DNA of 64,000 bases, taken from positions 28,337 through 92,336 of the forward strand of contig JAFGBU010000017.1 of NCBI GenBank assembly GCA_016932995.1, given 5' to 3'. Made by a program: the position numbers and the translations under genes. Below are positions 34,736 through 43,632 of this stretch, in pieces. The stretch's first letter is position 1; each line of letters opens with the position of its first letter. Below the pieces are notes generated by a model that was not told where the DNA came from, made no database searches, and saw nothing but the letters and a program-made list of their open reading frames with translations. This DNA is from Desulfovibrionaceae bacterium. Lineage in GTDB: Bacteria > Desulfobacterota > Desulfovibrionia > Desulfovibrionales > Desulfovibrionaceae.

Positions 34736-35389
34736 ATGAAGAATCCGGTTGACGCTTATTGGAGCCGGCGTCTGGCCGAGGCGGCCGAGGCCCTTGAGGC
34801 CAACGGGTTCGAGGCCCGGGTCGCGGCCACGGCTGAGGCCGCCAGGGACTACGCGCTGAGCGACCTGATCCCGGCCCTGGGGCCTGCGACCATGGGCCTG
34901 GGCGGGTCCAAGACCGTGGTCGACATCGGCCTCTACGAGGCCCTCAAGGCCCTGGACGGCCCGAGGCTCTTGGACAGCTACGACAAGTCCCTGTCCAAGG
35001 AGGCCAAGATCGAGCTCAGGCGCGAGAGCCTGTTGAGCGACCTGTTCTTCATGGGCAGCAACGCGGTCACCGAGGACGGCCTGCTCGTGAACCTGGACAT
35101 GATCGGCAACCGGGTCGGGGCCCTGGCCTTCGGCCCCAGGCACGTCCTGGTTGTGGCCGGCCGCAACAAGATCGTGCCCGACCTGGAGCAGGCCGTGGCC
35201 CGGGTCAAGAACTACGCCGCGCCGGTCAACGCCATGCGCCTGGGCATGAAGACCCCGTGCGCCAAGACCGGCCGCTGCGCGGACTGCGAAGGCCCGGAGC
35301 GCATCTGCAACGTCTGGACGATCACCGAGCGCTGCCATCCCAGGGGGCGGATCAAGGTGGTCCTGATCAACGAGGACCTGGGGCTTTAG
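34736..35389 (+). CDS. LUD-domain protein (lactate utilization family, DUF162)
   Basis: 217 residues. MGLGGSKTVVDIGLYEAL, FFMGSNAVTEDGLLVNLDMIGNRV and VLVVAGRNKIVPDLEQAVARV are typical of the LutC/YkgG fold. A Cys-rich stretch (CAKTGRCADCEGPERICNVW) follows near the end and may bind metal. It is free-standing, with no LutA or LutB partner nearby. The ATG at 34736 has GGGGGAGG upstream. It is followed after 9 bases by the UPF0280 gene, so the two are an operon. Confidence 0.85.
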   Translation: MKNPVDAYWSRRLAEAAEALEANGFEARVAATAEAARDYALSDLIPALGPATMGLGGSKTVVDIGLYEALKALDGPRLLDSYDKSLSKEAKIELRRESLLSDLFFMGSNAVTEDGLLVNLDMIGNRVGALAFGPRHVLVVAGRNKIVPDLEQAVARVKNYAAPVNAMRLGMKTPCAKTGRCADCEGPERICNVWTITERCHPRGRIKVVLINEDLGL

Positions 35390-35398
35390 GGGGCGGCC

Positions 35399-36145
35399 TT
35401 GAGCAGGGGACACGCCTCCCCGGCCAGGACCTACCGCGAGTCGGTCAGGCCCGGCCGAGGCGAGGTCGCCTTCCAGGTGGTCGTGGAGCAGACCGACCTG
35501 TTCGTGGTCGCCGAGCGGGACCTGAGCGCGGAGCTGGCCGATTTCCTGCGCGGCCTGCGCGCCGGGCTCAAGACCCACATCCTGCTCCAGCCCGAGTTCG
35601 CGCGCAGCCTGGTCCCGGTAGAGGTCCCGGAGAGCGCCCCGGCCCTGGCCAGGGAAATGGCCCGGGCCGCGGCCGCCTGCGGCGTGGGGCCCATGGCCGC
35701 GGTGGCCGGGGCCATCGCCCAGGCCGTGGTCGAGCGTTTTGCCGGGCAGAGCCCGAACCTGCTCGTGGAGAACGGCGGCGACATCTTCATGCGCTCCACC
35801 CGGGGCCGCACCGTGGCCCTCTTGGCCGAGCCCGGGTCCGGGGCCAGGCTCGGGCTCCGTTTCGAGGCCCGGGAGTTCCCGCTCGGCCTGTGCTCGTCCA
35901 GCGGGACCATCGGCCACTCCCTGAGCCTGGGCCAGGGCGACCTGGTGGCCGTGCGGGCCAAGGACGCGGCCTTTGCCGACGCCGCGGCCACGGCCCTGGC
36001 CAACGAGCTCGGCCAGGCCTCGGACCTGGAGGCGGTCGTGGCCCTGGCCAGGTCGTTGGCTTGCATGGGCCTGGACGGGGTCTTTGCCCAGTGCAGGGGC
36101 AGGCTGGCGGTCTGGGGCAGGATGGATCTGGTCGCCCTGGCCTAG
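35399..36145 (+). CDS. UPF0280 family protein (ApbE-like fold)
   Basis: 248 residues. ACGVGPMAAVAGAIAQAVVE, NLLVENGGDIFMRS and GLCSSSGTIGHSLSLGQGD match the UPF0280 family, related to ApbE flavin transferases. Exact activity is not known. The start is TTG at 35399, with AGGGGG upstream. The stop overlaps the convergent CRP-like gene by 4 bases. Confidence 0.82.
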   Translation: MSRGHASPARTYRESVRPGRGEVAFQVVVEQTDLFVVAERDLSAELADFLRGLRAGLKTHILLQPEFARSLVPVEVPESAPALAREMARAAAACGVGPMAAVAGAIAQAVVERFAGQSPNLLVENGGDIFMRSTRGRTVALLAEPGSGARLGLRFEAREFPLGLCSSSGTIGHSLSLGQGDLVAVRAKDAAFADAAATALANELGQASDLEAVVALARSLACMGLDGVFAQCRGRLAVWGRMDLVALA

Positions 36146-36780
36146 CGGTTGTCCTCCATGACCCTCTTCAGAAAGTCCGCGTGGTGGAGCTTGATCGACC
36201 TCTTGGCCGGGTCCGAGGTCGCGGCGATCTCCAGGTGCCCGCGCGCGGCCAGGGCCTCCAGGTACTTCTCGATCTTCCCGGCCGAGGTGGAAAAGGCCTC
36301 GGACAGGGTGCGCACGGCCGAGCCGTATTTGATCTTCATGAGCCCGTTCATGGCGAACAGGTCCAGGACGCGGCACACGCCCATGGGCACGTTGGGCACG
36401 CGCAGGGCCTTTTTGGTGGTCGTCTTGAGCCGGTGGACCAGGACCTCGAGGATCGAGGAGATGACCTGGGGGGCCTGGGACATGTAGTCGGCCAGGTCGT
36501 CCTTGGTGATGATCACGATCTTGGAGTCCTCCAGGGCGATGGCCGTGGCCGTGCGCGCCTGGTCCTCCAGGAACAGGGCCATCTCCCCGAAGATGGACGG
36601 CGGACTGAGCACGGCGAAGACCTTTTTGCGGTTGTCCACCGTGCCCGAGAGCTCGACGCTGCCCTGGGCCAGGATAAAGGCCGTGTCGCCCTTGCTGCCC
36701 TCGGCGAAGATGACGTGGTGCTTGAGAAAGGACTTGACCAGAAACCCCTTGGGCACCTTTTTCAGAAACATCTCGCTCAT
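36142..36780 (-). CDS. CRP/FNR-type regulator
   Basis: 212 residues. cNMP-binding beta-roll at about 20-110 (FAEGSKGDTAFILAQGSVELSG, PSIFGEMALFLEDQARTATAIA), long dimer helix (about 115-145), and a C-terminal winged-helix-like segment (about 155-205, AVRTLSEAFSTSAGKIEKYLEALAARGHLEI). The FGEMALF-x4-RTATA phosphate cassette is close to that of true cAMP binders. The recognition helix is divergent, so DNA binding is likely but not certain. Confidence 0.78.
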   Translation of the reverse strand: MSEMFLKKVPKGFLVKSFLKHHVIFAEGSKGDTAFILAQGSVELSGTVDNRKKVFAVLSPPSIFGEMALFLEDQARTATAIALEDSKIVIITKDDLADYMSQAPQVISSILEVLVHRLKTTTKKALRVPNVPMGVCRVLDLFAMNGLMKIKYGSAVRTLSEAFSTSAGKIEKYLEALAARGHLEIAATSDPAKRSIKLHHADFLKRVMEDNR

Positions 36781-36851
36781 GGTCGCTCCCCGCGTCCGGC
36801 GACGCGTTTTTCCCGCCGGGCCCGGCCGGTCAACGATCCCTGGCCGCGGCC

Positions 36852-37433
36852 CTAGGCCTTGGAAAGGACCTCCCGGGCCGTCTGCCCGGCCAGGGCCAGG
36901 GATCGGGCGTCCTTTTCCGCGTCCCCCAGGCCGTAGACCCCGCAGGCCCGGATCAGGCGCATGCGCTCAAAGCCCAGCATGTGCTCGAAGAAATATTGGT
37001 ATCGCGGGAAGATGTCCGCGAACAGGTCCTCTCTGGGGTGGCCCTGGGCAATGACCAGGACCGCGGTCTTGCCGGCCGCGAGCCTGGTCTTGTCCGGGAC
37101 ATAGGGATAGTCCGGGACCAGGAACGAGAAGGTCCGGTCCACAAAGGCCTTGAGCTGCGAGGAGAGCTCGCCGTAGTAGACCGGGGTGGCCATGACCAGC
37201 ACGTCGCACTCGGCCACGGCCTTGAGCACCGGGCTCAGCCCGTCGTTCAGGGCGCAGGCCTCGGTCTTGCCCTTGCACGAGAAGCAGGCCTGGCAGCCCC
37301 GGAAGTCCAGGCCGTTGAGAAAGACCTCGGAGACCTCGGCGCCCAGGCCCCTGGCCGTCTCGCAGAAGCGCCGGGCCAGGGTGGCGCTGTTGCCGTTCTT
37401 CCTCGGGCTGCCGAGCAGACAGAGTACGTTCAC
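36852..37433 (-). CDS. NADPH-dependent FMN reductase family protein
   Basis: 193 residues, flavodoxin-like. FMN phosphate loop LLGSPRKNGNSATLARRF at the N-terminus, a Cys-rich segment FRGCQACFSCKGKTEACAL (about 44-62) of the kind seen in iron-sulfur flavoproteins, and VLVMATPVYYGELSSQLKAFVDR. Only three or four Cys are close together, so a [4Fe-4S] cluster is possible. The start is GTG at 37433, overlapping the stop of the thiamine-binding gene (GTGA). Confidence 0.85.
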   Translation of the reverse strand: MNVLCLLGSPRKNGNSATLARRFCETARGLGAEVSEVFLNGLDFRGCQACFSCKGKTEACALNDGLSPVLKAVAECDVLVMATPVYYGELSSQLKAFVDRTFSFLVPDYPYVPDKTRLAAGKTAVLVIAQGHPREDLFADIFPRYQYFFEHMLGFERMRLIRACGVYGLGDAEKDARSLALAGQTAREVLSKA

Positions 37434-37741
37434 GGGCCTTCCCCTTCTTTCAGTTTTTCCTCCACCGAGGCGGTCTTTTTGTCCAGGCCCCGGTCGCGGC
37501 CCCTGCGCGCGTCGGCCTTAAGCGTCAGGTAGACCCGCTCGCAGTCCCGGGCCATGGCCCGGTAGCAGTCCCCGACCACGGCCATGACCTCGTCCCACTC
37601 GCCCTCGATGCAGGTGCCCATGGGCCCCAGTCTGTGCGCCAGGCCGCTCTTGCGGATGATCTCCACGGCCCGGGCCACATGCGTCCCCACGCTCGGCCCC
37701 TGGCCGATGGGGAAGATGGACAGCTCGACAAGCACGCTCAA
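37430..37741 (-). CDS. MTH1187 family thiamine-binding protein
   Basis: 103 residues if it starts at the TTG at 37741 (GGGGGGG upstream), which matches the family length. VLVELSIFPIGQGPSVGTHVARAVEII, HRLGPMGTCIEGEWDEVMAVV and CERVYLTLKADAR are typical of the DUF77 fold. Members bind thiamine. An in-frame start at 37789 would add 16 residues with no resemblance to the family. Operon with the FMN reductase. Confidence 0.85.
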   Translation of the reverse strand: MSVLVELSIFPIGQGPSVGTHVARAVEIIRKSGLAHRLGPMGTCIEGEWDEVMAVVGDCYRAMARDCERVYLTLKADARRGRDRGLDKKTASVEEKLKEGEGP

Positions 37742-37782
37742 GACGGCCCCCCCGTTCCAAAAGCTCGTTCCGGGCGCCTTCG

Positions 37783-37811
37783 TTGACACCCTTGCCCAAC
37801 ATCTATATCAG
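37783..37811 (+). promoter_or_regulatory. Promoter of the radical SAM gene
   Basis: TTGACA (37783-37788), 17-base spacer, TATCAG (37806-37811); the ATG follows 35 bases later. A good sigma-70 match. Confidence 0.6.
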
Positions 37812-37846
37812 TTCCGCACGAAGGTGAAGGGAGAGCCCGAAAGGAG

Positions 37847-38773
37847 ATGGCCGAATACTACATGCCCGATGCGGGCGACGGACTGTGGGCCAGGTTCAGG
37901 CGCTGGCGCAGGACCGGGCAGCTGCCCCGGCCCTCGTTCCCCAGGGCGGTGCAGATCCAGACCACCAGCCTGTGCAACGCGCGCTGCCTGTTCTGCGGCT
38001 ATGTGGACTCGCACAAGGACCTGCCCCAGGGCCGCATGGACGAGGCCCTGTTCAGGAAGATCATCGACGAGTGCGGCCGGCACCCGGTAGGCCGCATCAG
38101 CCCCTATCTGATGAACGAGCCGCTCCTGGACAAGGACCTCCCGGAGCGCATCGCCTACATCAACAGCCGCAAGAGCCCGGTGACCAAGACCAAGATCAAC
38201 TCCAACGGCTCCCTGCTGACCCCGGAGATGAGCGAGGGCCTGGTGGACGCCGGGCTGAGGCATCTGTGGATCAGCGTCCAGGGCTACTCGGACGAGAGCT
38301 ACAAGAAGAGCATGGGCCTGGACCTGGGCCGGACCCTGGAGAACATCGACCGCTTCCTGGACATCCGGGAGCGCAAGCGGGCCAAGCTGCCCAAGCTGAC
38401 CGTGACCACCCTGCGCACCTCGATCGTCGAGCACGAGCTGGACTACGCCCGCAAGTACTGGGCCGATCGCGGGGTCAGGTTCAAGATCCACAACCTGGAC
38501 AACCGGGCGGGCAAGGATCTGTCCGGCCTGGGCGTGAAAAAGCCCAAGCTCAGGCGCGACTGCGACCTGTTCCTGAAGCAGGCCTATATCCTCTATAACG
38601 GGGACATGGTCATCTGCTGCCACGACTGGCGGCGCAGCGTGGTCCTGGGCAACCTGGCCGAGTCCGGGCTCAAGGACATCTGGAACTCGGAGCGCTTCCT
38701 GGGCCTGATCCGGGCCTACTACGCCGGCGACTTCTCGGAATTGGCCATCTGCCGCAGCTGCACGATCTCCTGA
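37847..38773 (+). CDS. Radical SAM/SPASM-like protein
   Basis: 308 residues. Cluster motif Cys 43, Cys 47, Cys 50 in TTSLCNARCLFCGY. The (beta/alpha) core has ISPYLMNEPLLD and LWISVQGYSDESYKKSMG. A C-terminal Cys-rich part (RRDCDLF, MVICCHDWRR, ICRSCTIS) is SPASM-like and may bind one auxiliary cluster. The sequence fits the broad group that includes peptide-modifying and cofactor-maturing enzymes. No precursor peptide or partner is visible next to it, so no substrate is proposed. It has its own promoter. Confidence 0.82.
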   Translation: MAEYYMPDAGDGLWARFRRWRRTGQLPRPSFPRAVQIQTTSLCNARCLFCGYVDSHKDLPQGRMDEALFRKIIDECGRHPVGRISPYLMNEPLLDKDLPERIAYINSRKSPVTKTKINSNGSLLTPEMSEGLVDAGLRHLWISVQGYSDESYKKSMGLDLGRTLENIDRFLDIRERKRAKLPKLTVTTLRTSIVEHELDYARKYWADRGVRFKIHNLDNRAGKDLSGLGVKKPKLRRDCDLFLKQAYILYNGDMVICCHDWRRSVVLGNLAESGLKDIWNSERFLGLIRAYYAGDFSELAICRSCTIS

Positions 38774-38816
38774 TCCCTATAATTATAGACGGGACGGGCC
38801 CTGCAGGGCCTTGGGC

Positions 38817-39587
38817 CTACTTCCCGCCGGCGTAGCCCAGGGAGGCGTAGTCCAGGAACCTGGCGATCATGTTCGGGCCGTCGATCTCGGGCCCGGGCCG
38901 GTCCTTGAGCAGGCCCTCCAGGAGCAGGGCCAGGGTCAGGGGCAGGGCCCTGGTCCTCTGCGGCCCGGCCCCGTCGAACCCGGCCAGGGCCCCGGCCAGG
39001 TCCAGGGGGTGGATGACCTTTTCGACCTTGGCCTGGGCCGAGAAGACCCGGGCGCAGTGCTCGGGCGGCGAGGTCACCGCGTACTGGCGGCAGATCAAGG
39101 GCCGGTCCCGGTACACCCCGCAGACCCCGTTCTCCAGGAACGGGCAGTCGATCCCCAAGTCCCAGTAGGCCTTCTGGACCTCCCTGAACCTGCGCCAGTC
39201 GTGGACCTGGTTGGAGAACGCGTCGATGAGCCCGGCGAGCAGGCCGGCCTGCTCGAGCCTGGCTGCGGCGTCCTGAAAGCGGCCGAGCACGCTCTCCCGG
39301 CCGGGCTCGGGCAGGTCCCGGGCCAGCCGGGCCAGGCGCAGGGCCTCGGGCTCGCTGACAACGATCAACTGCCTGCAGCAGGCCGCGCAGCCCGGGCCGC
39401 AGGACACGGGTCTGCCCATGCCGGCCAGGGCCGCGGCCGTGCGCGCGAAGACCGCGTCCGCGACCTTGAACAGGGCGGGCAGGGCGTCCGCGAGCTTAGC
39501 CCGGCCCAGGGGCGCGTCCACTGCCACGATCAATCGGTCGCGTCCGGCAAAGTCTATGACCAGGTTCGTCTTTTTGGTTTCGGGCAT
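38817..39587 (-). CDS. YkgJ-family cysteine cluster protein
   Basis: 256 residues. PVSCGPGCAACCRQLIVVSEPEA (about 80-102) and CPFLENGVCGVYRDRPLICRQY make the CxxxCxxCC...C...C signature of YkgJ/UPF0153 proteins, thought to bind a metal or Fe-S cluster. The biochemical role is unknown. The ATG at 39587 was chosen because further upstream the frame is low-complexity. Convergent with the radical SAM gene. Confidence 0.82.
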   Translation of the reverse strand: MPETKKTNLVIDFAGRDRLIVAVDAPLGRAKLADALPALFKVADAVFARTAAALAGMGRPVSCGPGCAACCRQLIVVSEPEALRLARLARDLPEPGRESVLGRFQDAAARLEQAGLLAGLIDAFSNQVHDWRRFREVQKAYWDLGIDCPFLENGVCGVYRDRPLICRQYAVTSPPEHCARVFSAQAKVEKVIHPLDLAGALAGFDGAGPQRTRALPLTLALLLEGLLKDRPGPEIDGPNMIARFLDYASLGYAGGK

Positions 39588-40020
39588 GGCCGCTTGGGAT
39601 TCGGGTTCTCGGTGCTCAGGGCTTGATGCCAGACTTTGGCGCTCCGGGCAAACCAGTTGCGGTCCGGCGCTTCGGAGCGCAGGGGCCCTCTTGTAGGACC
39701 CCGGACGACCTTTTGCCGCTTTGGGATGAGGGCCGCAAGGCTGTCTATCAGAGGTCTTTTTTGCAATCACATGTTGATTTTGTATGGAAAGGCGGGTATA
39801 AGACTCCGTAGGTGTTATATTTGTGTCCCGTGTAACAAATTGTATCTGTTTAGTTACATCAAATAAGAAAAGGAGTGAAAAGAGTAATCCGTTTTTTTAT
39901 ATTAGTGCTACAGGCAGGGGTAATGACCTTTGGGCCCGGCAGGGTGCCGAGCAAGGGTTAAGGGGATATCGGCGTTTTCGCGTCAGGAGATACCCATTCA
40001 TTTTTGTACGGAGGTGTTCT
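39588..40020 (+). promoter_or_regulatory. Control region of the hydrogenase operon
   Basis: 433 bases without a gene, markedly AT-rich from 39750 to 39910. It holds an inverted repeat TGTAAC (39831-39836)-N16-GTTACA (39853-39858), which could be an operator. A T7 run followed by ATATTAGT sits at 39890-39905. I could not settle on one promoter. The hynB ATG has ACGGAGGTG upstream. Confidence 0.45.
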
Positions 40021-40974
40021 ATGAAAATTTTCGTAGGTCATGGCAGGGACGGAGCCGAGGAACGGCTGCAAAAACGCGGTGTCTCGCGCCGCGATTTCAT
40101 GAAGTTCTGCGGGACCGTGGCCGCAGTCATGGGCATGGGCCCGGCCTTTGCCCCCAAGGTGGCGGAGGCGCTCACCGCCAAACGCAGACCCTCCGTGGTC
40201 TGGCTGCACAACGCCGAGTGCACGGGGTGCTCCGAGTCCATCCTGAGGACGGTTCAGCCCTACATAGACGAGCTGATCCTGGACATCATCTCCCTGGACT
40301 ACCATGAGACCATCATGGCCGCTGCGGGCGAGGCCGCGGAAGCCGCCCTGCACAAGGCCGTAAGCGCCCCGGACGGCTACATCTGCGTGGTCGAGGGCGG
40401 CATTCCGACCAAGGACAACGGCATCTACGGCAAGGTCGCCGGACGGACCATGCTCGAGTACAACACCGAGATCGTGGGCAAGGCCATTGCGACCATCGCC
40501 TACGGCACCTGCGCCGCCTTCGGCGGCGTCCAGGCCGCGGCCCCGAATCCGACCGAGGCCAAGGGCGTGCACGCGGTCATTCCGGACGCCCCGGTGATCA
40601 ACATCGGCGGCTGTCCGCCGAACCCCTACAACCTGGTGGGCACCATCGTCCACTACCTGACCAAGAAGTCCATCCCCGAGCTGGACGACAACCTGAGGCC
40701 GGTGATGTTCTTCGGCGAGACCGTGCACGACAACTGCCCGCGCCTGAAGTACTTCGACAACGAGCAGTTCGCGCTTTCCTTCGACTCTCCGGAGGCCAAG
40801 AAGGGCTACTGCCTGTACAAGCTCGGCTGCAAGGGCCCCTACACCTACAACAACTGTCCCAAGGTCAAGTTCAACCAGACCAACTGGCCCGTCGAGGCCG
40901 GCCATCCCTGCATCGGCTGCTCCGAGCCGAACTTCTGGGATGACATGAGCCCGTTCTACAAGGAAGCCGAGTAG
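40021..40974 (+). CDS. hynB: Periplasmic [NiFe] hydrogenase small subunit
   Basis: 317-residue precursor with a Tat signal (SRRDFMKF at 22-29, then a hydrophobic stretch to about 50), so the enzyme is exported folded. Cys ligands of the three Fe-S clusters: proximal ECTGCSES (Cys 67 and 70) with GTCAAFGG and GGCPPNPYN; distal and medial in [29 protein letters not shown] and [11 protein letters not shown]. It passes electrons to periplasmic cytochrome c3 in Desulfovibrio. The ATG at 40021 is fixed by the Tat signal and the ribosome site. Confidence 0.96.
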   Translation: MKIFVGHGRDGAEERLQKRGVSRRDFMKFCGTVAAVMGMGPAFAPKVAEALTAKRRPSVVWLHNAECTGCSESILRTVQPYIDELILDIISLDYHETIMAAAGEAAEAALHKAVSAPDGYICVVEGGIPTKDNGIYGKVAGRTMLEYNTEIVGKAIATIAYGTCAAFGGVQAAAPNPTEAKGVHAVIPDAPVINIGGCPPNPYNLVGTIVHYLTKKSIPELDDNLRPVMFFGETVHDNCPRLKYFDNEQFALSFDSPEAKKGYCLYKLGCKGPYTYNNCPKVKFNQTNWPVEAGHPCIGCSEPNFWDDMSPFYKEAE

Positions 40975-41040
40975 ACGGGGCCGGTATCTTAGGCAGGAAG
41001 ACTACTAAGGATATAGAGAAGCATCCAAGGAGGAAAGAAT

Positions 41041-42747
41041 ATGTCTGGTTGCAAAACCAAGGCCGCCCCGGCCGTGCCGGTGACGCCCAAGAGCACCTAC
41101 ACCGGGCCGGTGGTTGTTGACCCCATCACCAGGATCGAGGGTCATCTGCGCATAGAGGTCGAGGTGGAAAACGGCAAGGTCGCCGAGGTGCGGAGCAGCT
41201 CACAGCTCTTCAGGGGCCTGGAGATCATCCTCAAGGGACGCGATCCCAGGGACGCCCAGCACTTCACCCAGCGCTCCTGCGGCGTGTGCACCTACACCCA
41301 CGCCCTGGCCTCGACCCGCTGCGTGGACAACGCGGTCAAGGTCAACATCCCGCCCAACGCCACGCTGATGCGCAACCTGGTCCTGGCCGCCCAGTACATG
41401 CACGACCACATCGTGCACTTCTATCACCTGCACGCCCTTGACTGGGTCAGCGTGTCCAACGCCCTGAACGCCGATCCCAAGAAGACCGCCTCCCTGGCCA
41501 ACAGCCTGGCCGACCGCAAGGAGACCCCGGAGTACTTCAAGGCCGTTCAGGACAAGGTCAAGGCCCTGGTGGACAGCGGCCAGCTCGGCCCGTTCACCAA
41601 CGCCTACTTCCTGGGCGGACACGACGCCTACTACCTGCCGGCCGAGGCCGACCTCATGGCCACGGCCGACTACCTCAAGGCCCTGCACCTCCAGGTCAAG
41701 GCCGCCCGGGCCATGGCCGTGTTCGGGGCCAAGAACCCGCACACCCAGTTCACCGTGGTCGGCGGGGTGACCAACTATGACGGCCTGACCCAGGAGCGCA
41801 TCGCGGAGTTCGCGGCCCTGTACGAGGAGACCAAGGACTTCGTGGCCAAGTACTACATCCCGGACCTGCTCGCCGTGGCCGGTTTCTACAAGGACTGGGC
41901 GGGCATCGGCGGGACCACCAACTTCCTGAGCTTCGGCGACTTCCCGGCCCCGGGCGGCGAGTTCGACCTCAACTCCCGTTGGTGGCCGCAGGGCGTCATC
42001 TTCGACCGCAACATCGGCGGGGTCAAGGACTTCGACCCGACCAAGATCGAGGAGCACGTCAAGTACAGCTGGTACAAGTACAGCGCGCCCAAGCACCCCT
42101 ACAACGGCGTGACCGAGCCCCAGTACACCGAGCTCGGCGACAAGAACCACTACTCGTGGATGAAGGCCCCGCGCTACGACGGCCGCTCCACCGAGGTCGG
42201 CCCCCTGGCCCACTGCCTGGTCGCCTACGGCCGCGGTCACAAGGAGATCAAGGCCGCCGTGGACATGGTCCTGGGCAAGCTCAACGTCGGCCCGGCCGCC
42301 CTGTTCTCGACCCTGGGCCGCACCGCGGCCCGCGGCATCGAGTGCTACGTCACCGCGGTCAAGACCGCTGACTGGCTCAACGCCCTCAAGGAGAACGTGG
42401 CCAAGGGCGATTCCAAGATCTACCAGGAATGGGAGATGCCCGACGAGGCCGAGGGCGTGGGCTATGTCAACGCCCCGCGCGGCGGCCTGAGCCACTGGAT
42501 CAAGATCAAGAACAAGAAGATCAAGAACTTCCAGCTCGTGGTCCCCTCCACCTGGAACCTCGGTCCGCGCGACGACAAGGGCGTGCTCAGCCCGGTCGAG
42601 GAAGCGCTCATGAACACCCCGATCGCCGATCCCAAGCGGCCGGTGGAGATCCTGCGCACCGTTCACTCCTACGACCCGTGCATCGCCTGCGGCGTGCACG
42701 TCATCGACAACAAGACCGGCCACGTGGCCAAGTTCAGGATCCTGTAG
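41041..42747 (+). CDS. hynA: Periplasmic [NiFe] hydrogenase large subunit
   Basis: 568 residues, no signal peptide; it is exported with the small subunit. Ni ligands in RSCGVCTYTHALAS (L1 motif) and DPCIACGVH (L2 motif) near the C-terminus. Both L2 positions are Cys codons (TGC), so this is [NiFe], not the [NiFeSe] type that has a UGA codon there. The protein ends 15 residues after the His of L2 (VIDNKTGHVAKFRIL); this tail is removed by the maturation protease after Ni insertion. An AAGGAGG site lies upstream of the ATG. Confidence 0.98.
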   Translation: MSGCKTKAAPAVPVTPKSTYTGPVVVDPITRIEGHLRIEVEVENGKVAEVRSSSQLFRGLEIILKGRDPRDAQHFTQRSCGVCTYTHALASTRCVDNAVKVNIPPNATLMRNLVLAAQYMHDHIVHFYHLHALDWVSVSNALNADPKKTASLANSLADRKETPEYFKAVQDKVKALVDSGQLGPFTNAYFLGGHDAYYLPAEADLMATADYLKALHLQVKAARAMAVFGAKNPHTQFTVVGGVTNYDGLTQERIAEFAALYEETKDFVAKYYIPDLLAVAGFYKDWAGIGGTTNFLSFGDFPAPGGEFDLNSRWWPQGVIFDRNIGGVKDFDPTKIEEHVKYSWYKYSAPKHPYNGVTEPQYTELGDKNHYSWMKAPRYDGRSTEVGPLAHCLVAYGRGHKEIKAAVDMVLGKLNVGPAALFSTLGRTAARGIECYVTAVKTADWLNALKENVAKGDSKIYQEWEMPDEAEGVGYVNAPRGGLSHWIKIKNKKIKNFQLVVPSTWNLGPRDDKGVLSPVEEALMNTPIADPKRPVEILRTVHSYDPCIACGVHVIDNKTGHVAKFRIL

Positions 42748-42771
42748 CCTGAGCGCGACGAACCAAAACCG

Positions 42772-42811
42772 AACGGGAACCCGGGGCTTTACTTCCGGGT
42801 TCCCGTTTCTT
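42772..42811 (+). terminator. Strong hairpin between hynA and the protease gene
   Basis: AACGGGAACCCGG (42772-42784) pairs perfectly with CCGGGTTCCCGTT (42795-42807) around a 10-base loop, followed by TTTCTT including the last stem bases. It has terminator form, but the maturation genes follow on the same strand only 16 bases later. It probably allows partial read-through, or protects the 3' end of the hynBA message. Confidence 0.75.
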
Positions 42812-42822
42812 ATGAACTCCTG

Positions 42823-43326
42823 ATGGCGGACGACAAAAAAAAGCGCATCCTGGTCCTGGGCGTCGGCAACATCCTGTTCACCGACGAGGGCACGGGCGTG
42901 CGCGCCGTGGAAAGGCTCAAGGAAAACTACGAGTTCTCGGACAACGTCAGCCTCATGGACGGCGGCACCCTGGGCACCAGGCTCATTGACCCGATAATGG
43001 ACGCGGACTTCTTGATCGTCCTGGACGCCGTGCTCGGCGACGACGAGCCCGGCAGCGTGTACCGGCTCACCGGCGAGGACCTGCGCCAGAGCCTCGGGTT
43101 CAGAAACTCCATGCACGACACCGATCTGGTGGACACCCTGGTGACCTGCGGACTGATCGGCAACCGGCCCGAGGCCGTGGTCATCGGCATGGAGCCCTTT
43201 GACTTCAGGACCATGTCTCTGGAGCTGTCCGAGACCGTCGGCCGGAACCTGCCCGGGCTGCTCGACGCCGCCCTGGCCGAGGTCAAGAGGGCCGGCGGGA
43301 CCTTCAGGTCCAGAAACCAAGCATAG
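42823..43326 (+). CDS. hynC: Hydrogenase maturation protease (HyaD/HybD family)
   Basis: 167 residues. ILVLGVGNILFTDEGTGVRAVE holds the first Ni-binding acidic residue (Glu 22), DADFLIVLDAVLGDDEPG the second (Asp), and NSMHDTDL the His. It clips the C-terminal peptide of the large subunit. No Shine-Dalgarno precedes the ATG at 42823, which fits low expression. It is separated from hynA by the hairpin above. Confidence 0.93.
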   Translation: MADDKKKRILVLGVGNILFTDEGTGVRAVERLKENYEFSDNVSLMDGGTLGTRLIDPIMDADFLIVLDAVLGDDEPGSVYRLTGEDLRQSLGFRNSMHDTDLVDTLVTCGLIGNRPEAVVIGMEPFDFRTMSLELSETVGRNLPGLLDAALAEVKRAGGTFRSRNQA

Positions 43327-43338
43327 AGGAGCAGGCCT

Positions 43339-43605
43339 ATGTGTCTCGCGGTACCGGCGGAAATAGTAAAGATCGACAACCAGATGGCCACCTGCAAGGT
43401 CGGCGAGGGCCCGACCACGGTGAACGCCTCGCTCATGCTCCTGGACCAGGAGGCCGGGCTCGGCGACTACGTGATCATCCATGCCGGGTTTGCCATCCGC
43501 AAGCTCGACCAGCAGGAGGCCCTGGAGTCCCTGAGGATACTCAGGGAGGTGATCGAGGCCGCGAAGGCCGCGGGCATAGAGCAGGACCGGGTCGATCTGC
43601 TCTGA
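43339..43605 (+). CDS. hypC: Hydrogenase assembly chaperone HypC/HybG/HupF
   Basis: 88 residues. Starts MCLAVPAEIVKI with the essential Cys 2, continues through the small beta-barrel (VGEGPTTVNASLMLL, LGDYVIIHAGFAI) and ends in a helix. It brings the Fe(CN)2CO unit, with HypD, to the large subunit. The other hyp genes are not in the window. The ATG at 43339 has GAGGAG upstream. Confidence 0.95.
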   Translation: MCLAVPAEIVKIDNQMATCKVGEGPTTVNASLMLLDQEAGLGDYVIIHAGFAIRKLDQQEALESLRILREVIEAAKAAGIEQDRVDLL

Positions 43606-43632
43606 GGCCCTGAATCGTTGCGGGCAGAAAAG

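Noticed and set aside
38777..38788. Perfect palindrome CTATAATTATAG with TATAAT on both strands
   Set aside because: It lies between two convergent genes without a -35 on either side, so it is not a credible promoter.
42700..42714. A selenocysteine (UGA) codon in the hydrogenase large subunit
   Set aside because: Both L2 motif positions are TGC codons, so it is an ordinary [NiFe] enzyme.
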